A stretch of 64,000 nucleotides of DNA. It comes from an uncultured bacterium. GTDB taxonomy: Bacteria; Cyanobacteriota; Vampirovibrionia; Gastranaerophilales; Gastranaerophilaceae. The stretch is taken from NCBI GenBank assembly GCA_902795965.1, contig CADBNI010000031.1:1-64000 (forward strand). Direction: 5' to 3'. Shown one piece after another: positions 1 to 8,192 of this stretch. The notes under the pieces were generated by a model that made no database searches, had not been told where the DNA came from, and saw nothing but the letters and a program-made list of their open reading frames with translations. Every line of letters starts with the position of its first letter. Positions within the stretch are counted from its first letter, which is position 1. Both the position numbers and the translations under genes were made by a program.

Positions 1-13
1 CTCTATACATCTG

Positions 14-97
14 ATTGAACCCCTCACCCGAATTTCTAATATTCGAGCAAGCTCTCATATTGAAATTCTACCCTCTCCCACAAGGGGAGAGGGGAAA
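14..97. repeat. Palindromic repeat element, family A
   Basis: This copy has the left end ACCCCTCACCC, then a long imperfect palindrome running from GAATTTC to GAAATTC, then a CCCTCTCCC / GGGGAGAGGGG stem. About 70 bases are almost identical to the copy at 42284-42360. The rest of the gap to 277 holds only degenerate pyrimidine-rich motifs such as ACTTATCAAACTTA and the promoter at 224-253. I see no gene in 1-277. Confidence 0.75.
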
Positions 98-223
98 ATG
101 TGCAAGGGAAGAGGAGGTTATCACACTTAGCTGCCTGACTTCTTAGCTTCCTACCTTACCAAACTTTATTCCCGATACGTACTTATCAAACTTACCCGAC
201 TTACCTTACTTACCCAACCCCAT

Positions 224-253
224 TTGACATAACACCAAGATTTATTTTATAAT
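224..253 (+). promoter_or_regulatory. Sigma70-like promoter of the DUF177-rpmF-plsX-fabH-fabD cluster
   Basis: TTGACA at 224-229 and TATAAT at 248-253 are separated by 18 bases. They lie about 25 bases before the first start codon at 278, which has the ribosome-binding site AAAGGAAG. All genes to 4492 follow on the same strand with short gaps, so this is probably the main promoter. Confidence 0.7.
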
Positions 254-277
254 TATTTCATTAAAGAAAGGAAGATT

Positions 278-529
278 ATGGCTCAGCAATTTAACCCGCA
301 AAATATCAAAAAAAGAACTTCGGTTCTCGTGTTTATCAAAGGATCAACAGCTCCTTTGGTTTTGTATGTTGAAAATGCGGAAGAACTTTACAACGAACTC
401 TTATCGGCTATGAAATCAGCTACTCCGAAACTTATCGAAAAGGAAACCTCAGGACCGTTGAAAAAAACCGCATTCGTTTCAAATCAAATCGCCGCATTAG
501 CAATTCAGGAAGAACAATTTGCAGGATAA
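278..529 (+). CDS. Small conserved-looking hypothetical protein upstream of DUF177
   Basis: This 83-residue soluble protein is not recognised. It has a basic N-terminus (KKRTS), a hydrophobic strand-like stretch around residues 14-30, a helix rich in Glu/Leu around 31-46 and a C-terminus of Ala/Gln/Glu-rich helix. The start follows the good ribosome-binding site AAAGGAAG. It ends three bases before the DUF177 start, so it is probably translated with it. That position suggests a link to ribosome assembly or lipid synthesis, but nothing in the sequence shows a function. Confidence 0.75.
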   Translation: MAQQFNPQNIKKRTSVLVFIKGSTAPLVLYVENAEELYNELLSAMKSATPKLIEKETSGPLKKTAFVSNQIAALAIQEEQFAG

Positions 530-532
530 AAA

Positions 533-1027
533 ATGAATTACAAAATTTCCGTTGAAGAACTCGAAAATACTCCCTCAAAATCAATAGATTTTAAGTTTGA
601 CGACAAAATTGACGAAATAAATTCCGTCGGCTCAATAAATGCCGACTTGAAAATAATTTCGCTCGGTGAATTTATCGAAGTTACGGGAAATGTTAAGGGA
701 ATTGTAAAACTTGAATGCGATTTGTGCCTTAAAGAATTTTGTTACAATTTGGATTTCAACATAGATGAAATGTTCGCTAAAACCGCACTATCAGAAGATT
801 ACGGGCAAGAAACCGAACTTAAAAGCGGACAGTTTGTTACCGATTTAAACGGGAATGATGAGATTGATATTTATGACTTATTGTATCAATCCGTAATATT
901 AAATTTACCAAATAAAAAAGTTTGTGGTATAAATTGTAATGGAGATAATTTTCTCAAAGAAGAAAATTTATCCGATCCGAGATTGAATGTATTCAAAAAC
1001 ATTCAAATACAACCGAAAAATAAGTAG
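533..1027 (+). CDS. yceD: DUF177 (YceD) family protein
   Basis: The family is linked to 23S rRNA accumulation and is typically encoded immediately before rpmF, as here. The 164-residue protein has the family's first cysteine pair (CDLCLKEF, about residue 64) and a second Cys pair (CGINC, about residue 130), a possible metal site. An acidic segment precedes the conserved D-x-Y-D-L-L region near residue 113. The gap to the L32 gene is 27 bases. YceD is the E. coli name; the exact molecular role here is inferred from family and position. Confidence 0.85.
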   Translation: MNYKISVEELENTPSKSIDFKFDDKIDEINSVGSINADLKIISLGEFIEVTGNVKGIVKLECDLCLKEFCYNLDFNIDEMFAKTALSEDYGQETELKSGQFVTDLNGNDEIDIYDLLYQSVILNLPNKKVCGINCNGDNFLKEENLSDPRLNVFKNIQIQPKNK

Positions 1028-1054
1028 TAACACAATAAAAAAAGGAAAAGAAAA

Positions 1055-1384
1055 ATGGCAGTACCTAAGAAAAGAACAGGACATTCCGCTCAAGGAAGCA
1101 GAAGAAGTAACTGGAAAGCAACTAAACCCGAAACAACTAAATGCCCGAATTGCGGCGAAACAGTTTTGGCTCACACTGTTTGCACAGCTTGCGGAACTTA
1201 CAAAGGCAAACCCGTAAGCATTAAAGACAGAGTTGAAGAAAAAGCCGAACCCAAAAAAGTTGCGGCTAAAAAATCAACTAAAACCGAAAAAGCCGAAAAT
1301 TTGAAGGCAGAAGTTAAAGCTGAAGAAGTTAAGGTTGAAGAAACCAAGGCTGAAGAAGTTGCTGAAGAAAAAACGGAAGAATAG
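1055..1384 (+). CDS. rpmF: 50S ribosomal protein L32 with a long charged C-terminal tail
   Basis: The first 60 residues are a normal zinc-type L32: MAVPKKRTGHSAQGSRRSNW followed by CPNCG and CTACG, four cysteines that bind zinc. L32 is normally about 57-60 residues, but this one has 109. The extra 50 or so are almost only Lys, Glu, Ala and Val in a repeating pattern (AEEVKVEETKAEEV). The ribosome-binding site AAAAGGAAAAG precedes the start. It lies between DUF177 and plsX, the usual bacterial order. The tail is probably disordered; the sequence shows no frameshift at its start. Confidence 0.95.
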   Translation: MAVPKKRTGHSAQGSRRSNWKATKPETTKCPNCGETVLAHTVCTACGTYKGKPVSIKDRVEEKAEPKKVAAKKSTKTEKAENLKAEVKAEEVKVEETKAEEVAEEKTEE

Positions 1385-1464
1385 GCTAAATGCTTTAAGT
1401 TGGCATGGCACTAAGATGCAATAGCCTTAGTGCCTTAGCAACTTAACAAAATAAGGGAGATGTA

Positions 1465-2523
1465 ATGACAAGAATAGCAATAGATGCAATGGGCGGGGAT
1501 CACGCTCCTCACGAAATCGTGGCAGGTGCAGTTTGGGCAGCGCAAGAATATGGTGTAGCTATTGAATTGGTCGGTAAGCAGGATCGTATCGAACAAGAAC
1601 TCGACAAAATAGCTAACGAAGGGTTCATGACGGATTGCGGTAAGGGCGGTGCGGCAAAAACTCGCATAAAAATTGACACCTCAAAATTAGACATCAAAAT
1701 TACCCACGCATCGGAAGTAATTGAAATGGGCGAGGCTCCCGGACAGGCTATTCGTAAAAAGAAAAAATCTTCCATAGTACTTGCGGTTGATGCGGTTGCA
1801 ACGGGAAGTTCGGATGCTGTTGTTGCAGCGGGTTCGACAGGTGCCGCTATGGCATCAAGTTTATTCGGTTTAGGCAGAATTCAAGGGATTGACAGACCTG
1901 CTATTGCGGTTACTTTACCAACTATAAAAGAACCGATTGTTGTTATAGACGGCGGTGCAAACAGTAATTGTACACCCGAAATGCTTTATCAGTTTGCGGT
2001 TATGGGTGCAACATTCTCCAAAAACGTTTTAGGTGTTGAAAGACCGAGAGTCGGTGTCTTGAATATCGGTGAAGAAGCGGGTAAAGGTAATGATCTTGCG
2101 CAAAGAACATACAAACTTCTTGAAGAACAACAGGACAAAATAAACTTTGTCGGTAACATTGAAGGAAAAGAAATTTTCTTGAGCATTTGTGACGTTGTTG
2201 TTTGTGACGGATTTGTCGGAAACGTTGCATTGAAGGTTACGGAAGGTGCATCCTCTATGTTGTTCAGAATGCTCAAACAAGAATTTAAATCCGACATTTT
2301 AGGTAAAATAATCGGTTTGCTTGCAAAACCGTTTATGAAACGTATTTACAAAAAAATTAATTATGAAGAATTTGGCGGGGCTTTGCTCTTGGGTGTCAAA
2401 GGTATTACGGTTATTTCACACGGCAGAAGCAGGGCTTATGCAATCAAGAATGCCGTCAGAGTTGCAAAACATGCCGTTGAAACGGGTGTAAACGAAAAGA
2501 TTGCTAAATTTCACGAGGAGTAA
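1465..2523 (+). CDS. plsX: Phosphate acyltransferase PlsX
   Basis: PlsX makes acyl-phosphate from acyl-ACP, the acyl donor for PlsY in phosphatidic acid synthesis. It is a peripheral membrane protein. The N-terminal signature IAIDAMGGDHAPHEIV and the later GSTGAAMA and DGGAN segments are typical, and 352 residues is close to family length. A short extra loop near residues 50-70 (MTDCGKGGAAKT) is unusual but in frame. The start follows AAGGGAGA. The gene is three bases from fabH, so plsX, fabH and fabD are probably cotranscribed. Confidence 0.96.
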   Translation: MTRIAIDAMGGDHAPHEIVAGAVWAAQEYGVAIELVGKQDRIEQELDKIANEGFMTDCGKGGAAKTRIKIDTSKLDIKITHASEVIEMGEAPGQAIRKKKKSSIVLAVDAVATGSSDAVVAAGSTGAAMASSLFGLGRIQGIDRPAIAVTLPTIKEPIVVIDGGANSNCTPEMLYQFAVMGATFSKNVLGVERPRVGVLNIGEEAGKGNDLAQRTYKLLEEQQDKINFVGNIEGKEIFLSICDVVVCDGFVGNVALKVTEGASSMLFRMLKQEFKSDILGKIIGLLAKPFMKRIYKKINYEEFGGALLLGVKGITVISHGRSRAYAIKNAVRVAKHAVETGVNEKIAKFHEE

Positions 2524-2526
2524 GAT

Positions 2527-3534
2527 ATGACTGATAAATTGATACCCTTGCGAATTGCGGGAGTCGGATACAGTTTGCCCGAGACGGTTGTTACAAATGA
2601 CGATTTGACTAAATTGTACGAAACTTCGGACGAATGGATTTATTCGCGTACTGGAATAAAGGAACGCAGACTTGTTTCGGGAAACGAAAACGCGATTGAT
2701 TTGGGCGAAATTGCCGCAAAAAATGCGCTCAAAAAAGCAGGAATGAAAGCGGACGACCTTGATATGATTATTGCCGCATCAACCGCGCCTATCGAGTTGT
2801 ATTCAATGGGTTGTCAAATCCAAAAACGTCTTGATATGACAAAACAAGTTCCTGCGTTTGATGTTTCTGCAGCTTGTACGGGTTTGATTTATTGTTTGAG
2901 CATTGCAAAAGGTTTTGTTGCATCAGGCATGTACAAAAATATTTTGATTGTTGCAACCGATAACAATTCAAAACTTTTGGATTGGACCGACAGAGGCACT
3001 TCGATTTTGTTCGGTGACGGTGCGGGTGCTATGGTCGTAACCGCTTCTGATGACGGGGTTGACGATATTATTACGATTGATATTAAATCTGACGGAAAAT
3101 ATGACCATTTAATCAGTTTGCCTTTTGACGGGAAAAATTGTCCGCTTGTTGAACCGAATGAGGTTCACCCGAGCCTGATTAAGATGAACGGTAAAGGGGT
3201 TTACGCTTTTGTCGCAAAAATTTTACCGAAATATGTGGAAGAATTGCTCCAAAAAACGGGATTAACTTCCGATGATATAGATTATTTAATTCCTCATCAG
3301 GCTAATATCAGAATTATTCAGGCTGTACAGGAAAGATTGGGCATGCCGGAAGAAAAAGTTGTTACCAATATTAAATATTACGGAAATACATCTGCCGCAT
3401 CAATTCCTATCGCTTTGGCGGAAGGTGTTGAAAAAGGCAGCGTAAAATTGGGTTCAACCGCTTTATTGTGCGGCTTTGGTGCAGGCATGACCTGGGGCGG
3501 TGCTATTATTCGCCTGCGTGAAGGTATTTGTTAA
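2527..3534 (+). CDS. fabH: 3-oxoacyl-[ACP] synthase III (FabH)
   Basis: FabH starts type II fatty acid synthesis by condensing acetyl-CoA with malonyl-ACP. The catalytic Cys-His-Asn triad is visible: Cys in SAACTGLIY (about residue 116), His in IPHQANIRI (about 258) and Asn in YYGNTSAAS (about 288). The length of 335 residues is normal. It begins three bases after plsX and ends ten bases before the fabD start. No acpP or fabG follows, so the rest of the pathway is elsewhere. Confidence 0.96.
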   Translation: MTDKLIPLRIAGVGYSLPETVVTNDDLTKLYETSDEWIYSRTGIKERRLVSGNENAIDLGEIAAKNALKKAGMKADDLDMIIAASTAPIELYSMGCQIQKRLDMTKQVPAFDVSAACTGLIYCLSIAKGFVASGMYKNILIVATDNNSKLLDWTDRGTSILFGDGAGAMVVTASDDGVDDIITIDIKSDGKYDHLISLPFDGKNCPLVEPNEVHPSLIKMNGKGVYAFVAKILPKYVEELLQKTGLTSDDIDYLIPHQANIRIIQAVQERLGMPEEKVVTNIKYYGNTSAASIPIALAEGVEKGSVKLGSTALLCGFGAGMTWGGAIIRLREGIC

Positions 3535-3544
3535 GGAGAAAATA

Positions 3545-4492
3545 ATGACTAATAAGATTGCTTTTCTTTTCCCCGGACAGGGTTCTCAATTTGTCGGCAT
3601 GGGAAAAGGCTTATATGAAAATTATCCGTCAGCGAAAAAAGTTTTTGATACCGCTGATAAAACTTTAGGAAAAAGTATAACAAAACTTTGCTTTGAAGGT
3701 CCTGAGGACGAACTTAAACAGACAATAAATACTCAACCCTCGATTGTTACAATGTCGATTGCGGCTTTGGAGGCTTTTAAGTCCAAATTGAATATTACCC
3801 CGCATTTTACGGCAGGACACAGCTTGGGCGAATATTGCGCAATGTTTTGCTCGGGTGTAATGGATTTGAAAACTACACTTCTTGCCATACAAAAACGTGC
3901 ATCATTGATGAGCGAAGTAAAAGGCGGTTCTATGGCGGCAGTTTTGAATGCGCCCGAAGGTTCAGTTGAATTTGCACTCAAAGAGGCATCAAAAATCGGT
4001 TATATTGATATTGCGAACTACAACTCACCCGTTCAGGTTGTTTTGACAGGTGATGACGAGGCAATCAAAAAAGCAGGTGAAATTTTGCTTGAAAAAGGTG
4101 CAAGAAGATTTGTACCGCTTGCGGTTTCGGGAGCTTTTCACTCTAAGTATGTAGAAAAAGCAGGTAAAGAATTTGAAAAATATGTTAAAACTCTTGATAT
4201 AAATGATGCGTCAATCCCTGTTGTTACCAATGTTGATGCGAAAGAAACGGTTGCCGCAGAAGATTTCAGAGCAAAAATGCCGAGACAAATCCATTCTTCG
4301 GTTCATTGGACGCAAACAATCAAAAAAATGGCAGAAAACGGAGTTAATACTTTTGTTGAAATCGGGCCGGGAAAAGTTCTTGCAGGTTTGAATAAAAAAA
4401 TTGCTCCCGAGGCAAAAGTTTATAATATTTATGATGAACAAAGCCTTGAAAATACAGTGTCAGAACTAAAAAAAGAATTGGCAACGGTCTAA
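3545..4492 (+). CDS. fabD: Malonyl-CoA:ACP transacylase FabD
   Basis: FabD loads malonyl groups onto acyl carrier protein. The N-terminal FLFPGQGSQFVGMG motif and the active-site serine in GHSLGEYCAMF (about residue 92) are present, with the partner histidine in SGAFHSKY (about 200). I chose the ATG at 3545 because it follows AAGGAGAAAAT; the longer frame to 3500 would overlap fabH and adds an unrelated tail. The stop overlaps the end of the convergent regulator gene by four bases, so there is no room for a separate terminator. Confidence 0.95.
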   Translation: MTNKIAFLFPGQGSQFVGMGKGLYENYPSAKKVFDTADKTLGKSITKLCFEGPEDELKQTINTQPSIVTMSIAALEAFKSKLNITPHFTAGHSLGEYCAMFCSGVMDLKTTLLAIQKRASLMSEVKGGSMAAVLNAPEGSVEFALKEASKIGYIDIANYNSPVQVVLTGDDEAIKKAGEILLEKGARRFVPLAVSGAFHSKYVEKAGKEFEKYVKTLDINDASIPVVTNVDAKETVAAEDFRAKMPRQIHSSVHWTQTIKKMAENGVNTFVEIGPGKVLAGLNKKIAPEAKVYNIYDEQSLENTVSELKKELATV

Positions 4493-4824
4493 ATTTCTCT
4501 TTTAAGTTCTCTCAAGTTGTTGATAGTTTTATAAATATATTCGGTTTCCGCTGCGCTTGCCTCGTCAAGCCAAGCGGAAATTTTTTGTTTTAAGGATTGT
4601 TTGGAAATTTTGTGTTCGTAATCGAACAAATCCTTTATCTGTATATCAAACACACGTGCCAAAAGCTCCAACTTTTCGGGCTGAGGAAAATGTATACCTG
4701 CCTCTATTTTAGAAATGTGATTAGGTTCAAGTTCAATAAGTTCGGATAATTTTTCTTGTGTAAATCCGTTACTTCTTCTAAGTTCTTTAATTCTTTTACC
4801 TAACATCTCTTTACAAGAAAGCAT
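4489..4824 (-). CDS. XRE-family HTH regulator paired with the pilin at 4965 (cassette 1)
   Basis: A 111-residue protein with an N-terminal Cro/CI-type helix-turn-helix (GKRIKELRRSNGFTQEKLSE, then SKIEAG) at about residues 7-62 and a C-terminal helical tail (ASAAETEYIYKTINNLREL). The tail resembles those of the regulators at 14827 and 55309. The start at 4824 follows TAGGAGGTTTA; an ATG at 4857 is upstream of that site. It is divergent from the pilin-like gene, and an inverted repeat covers that gene's -35 box, so it is probably its repressor. Confidence 0.85.
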   Translation of the reverse strand: MLSCKEMLGKRIKELRRSNGFTQEKLSELIELEPNHISKIEAGIHFPQPEKLELLARVFDIQIKDLFDYEHKISKQSLKQKISAWLDEASAAETEYIYKTINNLRELKREI

Positions 4825-4869
4825 ATTTAAACCTCCTATTTTAGGATAATACTGCATTTTAATTTATTA

Positions 4870-4902
4870 CATGTTGACATGCCCCTAAAAAATATATATA
4901 AT
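4870..4902 (+). promoter_or_regulatory. Pilin promoter and candidate operator, cassette 1
   Basis: TTGACA (4874-4879) and TATAAT (4897-4902) are exactly 17 bases apart, a full sigma70 consensus. The inverted repeat CATGT-TG-ACATG at 4870-4881 covers the -35 box. A consensus promoter with a palindrome on it suggests strong transcription held off by a repressor, presumably the divergent XRE protein. Confidence 0.7.
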
Positions 4903-4964
4903 CATGCGTATTACAATAGATTTTATCTAAAAATATGTTGTTATTTGAATAAAAGGAGAAATTT

Positions 4965-5984
4965 ATGGGCAAAAAACATTTAGGTTTTACTTTAGCGGAA
5001 GTTTTGATTACCCTCGGCATAATCGGAGTAGTCGCGGCGGTAAGCATGCCTATTTTGATTCAAAATGTGAATGAACGGGTTAATTCCGAACGCGAGGCAA
5101 ATATTGCTTTTAAAATTAATCAGGCAATGGAAAAAATGAGAGCGTTAGGACTTTTGAATGCAAGTTACGGTTCAACAGAGGCATTTGTAGATGAATTACA
5201 AAACCATTTAAAAATCGCAAAACGTTGCGATAGCGCACATATCGCAGAATGCTGGCCTACAGCTACCGTTATTGATACAAACGGTGAAGAATATGACGTA
5301 AGTAAAGCAAAAACAGGAAAAGATTTGCAGTTTAAAGACAGAACAACACCTAATGTAGGTCTTGTTCTTGCAGACGGTGCTTCGATAATTCTTACTTATG
5401 ACCCGAATGCTTCTACTTATGATGTCGGCGATGCGATATCTGCAAACAAAGAAGGTAATGCAATCGGCGGAAAGTTTTATACAACAAACTTAACTTCGGG
5501 TCTTGCATACGTTACTGATGTAAACGGCAGAAAAGGGCCGAACAGTCAGGAAACAAACAAGAAAAACGACATCAGAAGTTTTAACGGGGCAGCATTTGGA
5601 ACGGGTTGTGCAGGCAAAATGTCAAGCGGTGACAAATGTGTATTCCAAGTACAATCACCTGGATATGTAAATTGTGCCGATACAACAAGTGATGACTATA
5701 CAAAATATTGCGGACCTCATCCGAGTGGTTATTCAAAAGATTATTGGGCTGGTACTAAAAAAGCATGCAAAAGTATGGACATGGAGCTACCTGAAGAAGG
5801 TGACCTTGTGAGTCTCATGAAAAACGAAACCTGGGAAGGCAAACCTACATCCGGCTACTTTTGGTCGTCCACGGAGAACTCCGACGGTCCTCAGAGCAGC
5901 GCGAAAGTCGTGTACTACAATGGCGGTACGGGCTACACCACCAAGAATAACCGCAATACCGGGGTTGTGTGTGTAGGTAAATAA
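4965..5984 (+). CDS. Pilin-like protein with C-terminal lectin-like (DUF1566-type) domain
   Basis: A 339-residue secreted or surface pseudopilin. The class III leader MGKKHLG is cut before F8 of FTLAEVLITLGIIGVVAA, with the required Glu at mature position 5. A family motif DVNGRKGPNSQ lies near residue 185. The last 90 residues (KACKSMDMELPEEGDL, then YFWSSTENS and VVCVG) look like the C-type-lectin-like DUF1566 fold. Bases 5850-5980 are far richer in GC (about 60% at 5881-5940) than the rest of the gene, as in variable regions of diversity-generating retroelements. It is divergently paired with an XRE gene. Confidence 0.85.
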   Translation: MGKKHLGFTLAEVLITLGIIGVVAAVSMPILIQNVNERVNSEREANIAFKINQAMEKMRALGLLNASYGSTEAFVDELQNHLKIAKRCDSAHIAECWPTATVIDTNGEEYDVSKAKTGKDLQFKDRTTPNVGLVLADGASIILTYDPNASTYDVGDAISANKEGNAIGGKFYTTNLTSGLAYVTDVNGRKGPNSQETNKKNDIRSFNGAAFGTGCAGKMSSGDKCVFQVQSPGYVNCADTTSDDYTKYCGPHPSGYSKDYWAGTKKACKSMDMELPEEGDLVSLMKNETWEGKPTSGYFWSSTENSDGPQSSAKVVYYNGGTGYTTKNNRNTGVVCVGK

Positions 5985-6025
5985 GGCAGCTAAGAAGCTG
6001 AGAAGTTAGCTAAGATATAACAGAC

Positions 6026-6049
6026 CTCTCCTCTTGTGGGAGAGGTTTG
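6026..6049. terminator. Hairpin between the pilin gene and rluD
   Basis: ACCTCTCC and GGAGAGGT face each other around a short loop, followed by TTTGTTTT. This could stop transcription from the pilin gene. It also resembles the short stem of repeat family A, so it may be a remnant of that element. Confidence 0.45.
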
Positions 6050-6119
6050 TTTTACGTCATTACGTGCTTAATAATCTCCTCGTTTGCCTTAATATTGCTT
6101 TCATGGTTTAATTATACCC

Positions 6120-7022
6120 GTGATTATTTACGTTGACGAAAATGACGAAAACAAGCGACTCGACAGTTATTTATCGGAAATAACACCAAATTTGTCGCGC
6201 TCAAAAATTCAGGAACTCATAAAATCCTCCTCCGTTAAAATTAACGACACAACGAAAAAGCCCTCATATTCCCTGAAAGAAAACGACAAAATTGAATTTA
6301 CAATTCCACAAACCGCGCCCCTCACAATCGAACCGCAAAATATTCCGCTCAACATAATTTACGAGGACGAAAACATGCTTGTCGTAAACAAGCCCTCGGG
6401 AATGCTTACCCACCCCACAACAACAGAGCGCGAAAACACCCTTGTAAACGCGTTATTATACAAATACGGAGAAAATCTCTCGAACATTAACGGCGAATTT
6501 CGCCGAGGAATTATACACCGACTTGACCGAAACACATCAGGACTCTTAATGGCTGCGAAAAACAATCCAACCCACGAGTATCTCGCAAACCTAATCAAAA
6601 ACCGACAAATAACAAAAAAATATCGTGCAATAGTAAAAGGGAATATAGAAAAAAATGAGTTTGAAATAGACGCACCAATCGGAAGAGACCTTAACCAACC
6701 GCACAAAATGTCCGTAACCGAAAACGGCAAACCGAGCCTTACAAAAGTAAAAGTTTTGGAACGATTTAAAGATGCAACATACGTTGAACTTACGCTCGTC
6801 ACAGGCAGAACACACCAAATCCGAGTACACATGAAGCACATAAACCACCCCGTATTTAACGATACCCTTTACGGAGCAGGTATGGCAAAAGTCAAAACTC
6901 AAGAACAGGTTTTGCAATCCTTTTATTTAAGGTTTACAAAACCCTTTGGCGGTGAGATAATCGAATTACAGGTTGAACCTGATGAAAAAATCGAAAAAGT
7001 TTTAAAATATTTGAGGAGCTGA
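6120..7022 (+). CDS. RluA/RluD-family 23S rRNA pseudouridine synthase
   Basis: An RNA uridine isomerase of about normal length (300 residues). An S4 RNA-binding domain spans roughly residues 10-65 (LDSYLSEITPNLSRSKIQEL), and the catalytic motif GIIHRLDRNTSGLLM contains the active Asp near residue 139. The later GRTHQIRVHM motif is also typical. It most resembles the RluD subgroup, but the site it modifies cannot be told from sequence. The start is a GTG with no clear ribosome-binding site; I see no better start downstream before the S4 domain. Confidence 0.9.
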   Translation: MIIYVDENDENKRLDSYLSEITPNLSRSKIQELIKSSSVKINDTTKKPSYSLKENDKIEFTIPQTAPLTIEPQNIPLNIIYEDENMLVVNKPSGMLTHPTTTERENTLVNALLYKYGENLSNINGEFRRGIIHRLDRNTSGLLMAAKNNPTHEYLANLIKNRQITKKYRAIVKGNIEKNEFEIDAPIGRDLNQPHKMSVTENGKPSLTKVKVLERFKDATYVELTLVTGRTHQIRVHMKHINHPVFNDTLYGAGMAKVKTQEQVLQSFYLRFTKPFGGEIIELQVEPDEKIEKVLKYLRS

Positions 7023-7024
7023 AA

Positions 7025-7390
7025 ATGCAGATTATATCAGTATTAGCAACATTAATTTTATGTGTCGTGATTATGATGAATTTTCACGAAACCGTAACCG
7101 TCAACGCAATAAGCAACGATTTTGCGCAACTTCTTCACGCAAGTGCGTATTCAAAGGCAATAAATCTTGCTCTTTATTCATTGTGTTTATTCATTTTGGG
7201 CGAAATTTCGGCGATATTTTTCTTTGCACCGTTATACAATTCGCTGAAAAACAAATTTAACGCATACAAACGCGAACTTGAACGCGGTTCAATCTCAAAC
7301 ACAACAGCCGAAGCAAAAATCGGGGTTTTGGAAAACAAAATTACAGTGCTTGAAAAAGCTCTTGATGAAGCATTGAAAAAGAAAAATTAA
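7025..7390 (+). CDS. Small membrane protein, LapA-like (DUF1049) candidate
   Basis: A 121-residue protein with two hydrophobic segments (about residues 1-18 and 46-68) and a charged C-terminal coiled coil (about 75-118). This layout and the segment VVIMMNFHETVTVN resemble LapA/DUF1049 proteins, which act in LPS assembly in enterobacteria. The match is weak, so the family call is tentative. It begins two bases after the pseudouridine synthase and is probably cotranscribed with it. Confidence 0.65.
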   Translation: MQIISVLATLILCVVIMMNFHETVTVNAISNDFAQLLHASAYSKAINLALYSLCLFILGEISAIFFFAPLYNSLKNKFNAYKRELERGSISNTTAEAKIGVLENKITVLEKALDEALKKKN

Positions 7391-7469
7391 ATATTATTTG
7401 TGCGCTACGCGCACCGATAAGTACTTTACTCACTTATCAAACTTATCTTACTTATCAAACTTTTGATAA

Positions 7470-7493
7470 AAAAACTCCCCGAAGGGAGTTTTT
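7470..7493. terminator. Bidirectional intrinsic terminator
   Basis: AAAAACTCCC and GGGAGTTTTT form a 10-base-pair stem around CGAA, with A and T runs on both sides. It lies between two convergent operons and can end transcription from either side. Confidence 0.85.
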
Positions 7494-7762
7494 TACGCTT
7501 CAGCGGTTTCTTTCTGCTTATTGATAAGGTCTTGAAGTTTTTCTTTAATTTCTTCACCTTTTTTTTGCATATCGGAAACCACGTCATCTGCTTTACTTTG
7601 AATTTTTTTGACGGTTTCATCAGCTCTGTCGAGTGCATCTTTCGCACCTTCCGCCAACATTGCGCGTGTTTCTTCACCCGATTTCGGAGCAAGAAGAATT
7701 CCCGCAACGGCTCCGACAACTCCGCCTACTATAAAACCTGCTAAAAATTTTGTTGCTGACAT
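7493..7762 (-). CDS. YtxH-domain protein
   Basis: The 89-residue protein starts with a glycine-rich membrane segment (FLAGFIVGGVVGAVAGILLAP, about residues 5-25) followed by the family motif APKSGEETR and a long amphipathic helix. The start at 7762 follows AAAAGGAGAACAATT; the frame continues upstream to 7786 without a ribosome-binding site. YtxH proteins are small stress- or envelope-associated proteins of unknown mechanism. It is the last gene of a three-gene operon with a DUF948 protein and a second YtxH protein. Confidence 0.85.
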   Translation of the reverse strand: MSATKFLAGFIVGGVVGAVAGILLAPKSGEETRAMLAEGAKDALDRADETVKKIQSKADDVVSDMQKKGEEIKEKLQDLINKQKETAEA

Positions 7763-7824
7763 AATTGTTCTCCTTTTCGTTTTCATTATAACATTTTTAT
7801 CGCAGGATTAATCCCGCGAAACGG

Positions 7825-8181
7825 CTATTTTTTAAATAATTTGTATACGGTGGTAAACCCGTTAATCAAACCGCCAATCAAAGAACCTGAAAGCATCTTT
7901 GTTTTGTCTACCATTTTTCCGACAGCGGTCTTAAAATCACCGACACCTTTGTCGGTATTTTTAATAATCTCATTAATCGCACCAAGAGTTTCATTAACCC
8001 CCTGCAAAGTAGGTTTCAATTCCGTATTAACGATAATTGATGTTTCATTCAAATTTTTGGCAAGTGCCGACAAATCAATAAGCAATTTTACCAAAAATCC
8101 GCCGACAACAAGAACTATAATACCCGTTGCCCATGCTAAAAACGTCAAACCGTTATTCAATGCAATTTGTGAAAGTTCCAT
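7825..8181 (-). CDS. DUF948-domain membrane protein
   Basis: This 118-residue protein has one N-terminal membrane helix (about residues 12-35, ATGIIVLVVGGFLVKLLIDL) and then a long helical region with NETSIIVNTELKPTLQGVNETLGAIN, typical of DUF948. It lies between two YtxH-type genes in one operon. DUF948 and YtxH genes are often neighbours in bacteria, which supports both calls. Function is unknown; the extended helix suggests a scaffold or contact to a partner membrane protein. Confidence 0.85.
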   Translation of the reverse strand: MELSQIALNNGLTFLAWATGIIVLVVGGFLVKLLIDLSALAKNLNETSIIVNTELKPTLQGVNETLGAINEIIKNTDKGVGDFKTAVGKMVDKTKMLSGSLIGGLINGFTTVYKLFKK

Positions 8182-8192
8182 AAATTTTCCTT

